Shown: positions 5,435 through 6,204 of the stretch, piece by piece | How positions within the stretch are numbered: position 1 is the first letter of the stretch | Layout: each line of letters starts with the position of its first letter | Source: CBDUXZ01 sp965371325 [NCBI: uncultured bacterium] | Lineage (GTDB): Bacteria > JAUYMQ01 | NCBI GenBank assembly: GCA_965371325.1 | Contig: CBDUXZ010000130.1 | Location: 1 to 6,204, forward strand | DNA: 6,204 nucleotides | Direction: 5' to 3' | Position numbers and translations under genes: made by a program | Notes under the pieces: generated by a model | What the model was told of the DNA's origin: nothing | What the model saw: only the letters and a program-made list of their open reading frames with translations | Databases searched by the model: none

Positions 5435-5881
5435 ATGGACCCTGAAACCGTCATCAAGCTGCACGCGAAGGGCTATGCGAAGATCGCCTACAAACTCCAG
5501 ACCTTCCTCTACCGGTTTACGAATGGCGCCCTCGGGGGGAAAACCGAGGGGGTGCCCGTGCTGCTCCTCACGACGACTGGCCGGAAGTCGGGGCAAGCCC
5601 GAACGACGCCGCTTCTTTACATGGAAGACGGTACAAACTATGTGGTCGTGGCGTCGAGTGCGGCGCAGCCGAGGAACCCGTCCTGGTGGCTGAACCTCGA
5701 GAAGAACGCGGATGCGCTCATCCAGATTGGTTCGGAGAAGAAAGCGGTGCGCGCCACGCGGGCAGACAAGAACGAGAAGAAACGTCTCTGGCCGGGCCTC
5801 ACGGCGATGTATCGCGGGTTCCAGGTCTACCAGGACCACGTGGAACGCGACATTCCCGTGGTCATTCTGACGCCGGTGTAG
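5435..5881 (+). CDS. Ddn-family F420-dependent nitroreductase/quinone reductase-like protein
   Basis: This 148-residue protein matches the small split-barrel family that includes the deazaflavin-dependent nitroreductase Ddn of Mycobacterium tuberculosis (about 150 residues; F420H2_quin_red in Pfam). The hallmarks are LLTTTGRKSGQARTTPL at residues 44-60, NPSWWLNLEKN at 81-91, and the ending YQDHVERDIPVVILTPV at 132-148. Length and motif order suggest an intact gene. Characterised members bind coenzyme F420 and reduce quinones or nitro compounds. F420 use here is inferred from the family, since no F420 biosynthesis gene is visible and some relatives may use other cofactors. There is no signal peptide, so it should act in the cytoplasm or at the inner membrane face. 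It is separated from gene 2 by 116 bases that contain the large palindrome, and is followed after 40 bases by the next gene, with which it may be co-transcribed. Confidence 0.85.
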   Translation: MDPETVIKLHAKGYAKIAYKLQTFLYRFTNGALGGKTEGVPVLLLTTTGRKSGQARTTPLLYMEDGTNYVVVASSAAQPRNPSWWLNLEKNADALIQIGSEKKAVRATRADKNEKKRLWPGLTAMYRGFQVYQDHVERDIPVVILTPV

Positions 5882-5905
5882 AAAGCGGGCCCGGCGCGCG
5901 CCCAC

Positions 5906-5910
5906 GGAGG
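5906..5910 (+). promoter_or_regulatory. Possible ribosome binding site for the last gene
   Basis: GGAGG is separated by 11 bases from the ATG at 5922, slightly further than ideal. No better-placed in-frame start was found, and the signal peptide begins directly at this ATG. Confidence 0.5.
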
Positions 5911-5921
5911 TCCCATCCGAA

Positions 5922-6204
5922 ATGCATCCCTTCACCCCCCTTCTCCGCGCTCTCCTTCCCCTCGTGGCCGCCGCACTCATCGCGGCAACGCCTCTCAATG
6001 CACAGGCCATCGACCCGTGGCCTGGCGATCCGGGCACGGAGATCGGCAATATCGGGCAGGCGGGCGGGCTCCCCACGGGGTATGAGCCGAGCGGCGCGGT
6101 GTGGCATCCCGGCCTCAACCAGCTGCTCATCGTGGGCGACGACGGGGACGTCACGAAAATGGATTCAGACGGGGCGAACAAGACGACGTGGTCGCCGGGC
6201 GGAG
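5922..6204 (+). CDS. Secreted protein, N-terminal part, possibly beta-propeller
   Basis: The frame runs from the ATG at 5922 to the window edge without a stop: 94 complete codons plus one base. Residues 1-28 form a Sec signal peptide: MHPFTPLLR, a hydrophobic stretch LLPLVAAALIAA, then TPLNAQA, with likely cleavage after AQA or nearby. The mature part contains GYEPSGAVWHPGLNQLLIVGDDGDVTKMDSDG (residues about 53-84 in two overlapping halves: GYEPSGAVWHPGL and NQLLIVGDDGDVTKMD). This pattern of 'x-x-SG-x-x-W/Y-HP-x-x-N-x-L-x-V-x-D-x-G' resembles the first blade of secreted propellers such as SdiA-regulated or esterase-like phytase proteins. The family call is tentative because only one repeat is visible; a secreted hypothetical protein is the safe reading. 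It follows the Ddn-like gene by 40 bases on the same strand, so an operon is possible. Confidence 0.65.
   Translation, partial: MHPFTPLLRALLPLVAAALIAATPLNAQAIDPWPGDPGTEIGNIGQAGGLPTGYEPSGAVWHPGLNQLLIVGDDGDVTKMDSDGANKTTWSPGG

Noticed and set aside
5390-6181. Minus-strand open frame opposite the Ddn-like gene and the truncated gene
   Set aside because: It has no recognisable motif; the plus strand has a clear family match and a good ribosome binding site at 5424-5429.

Overview
This is a high-GC bacterial window with no introns and Shine-Dalgarno-led genes at its right end. It holds three complete genes and one truncated gene, all on the + strand, after about 1.3 kb with no convincing gene. The host is probably a Gram-negative bacterium: gene 1 is a predicted lipoprotein and the last gene has a Sec-type signal peptide. 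The strong G/C third-position bias, the membrane sulfatase-like enzyme, the Ddn-family protein and the dispersed GC-rich palindromes would suit an uncultured Myxococcota/'deltaproteobacterial', planctomycete-like or similar lineage. That placement is an inference of low confidence, because no marker gene is present.

Layout. Positions 1-1320 are visibly richer in A+T and contain hairpin-forming sequence (about 454-605) and a cluster of short palindromes (843-1010). Positions 1321-3270 encode a lipoprotein of the type I phosphodiesterase/nucleotide pyrophosphatase branch of the alkaline-phosphatase superfamily; its metal and nucleophile residues are all recognisable. Positions 3271-3413 are a short spacer made largely of two different dispersed palindromic repeats side by side. 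Positions 3414-5318 encode a membrane-anchored sulfatase-fold enzyme with Thr where sulfatases have the formylglycine Cys/Ser. A 47-nt perfect palindrome follows (5336-5382). Positions 5435-5881 encode a small Ddn-type (F420-dependent nitroreductase/quinone reductase family) protein. A secreted protein begins at 5922 and runs off the window.

The two large genes are adjacent members of one superfamily, both predicted to act outside the cytoplasm on phosphate (or sulfate) esters. They may serve related steps in envelope or nutrient phosphoester chemistry, but nothing in the sequence names the substrate.

The most striking feature is repeat content. A 26-nt hairpin-bearing repeat occurs four times in the same orientation, three of them in frame inside gene 1, where they encode the peptide GSAGASPS in predicted loops. 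Two other palindromic repeat families sit in the gaps on either side of gene 2. I found no defence system, CRISPR array, tRNA, rRNA or transposase gene.
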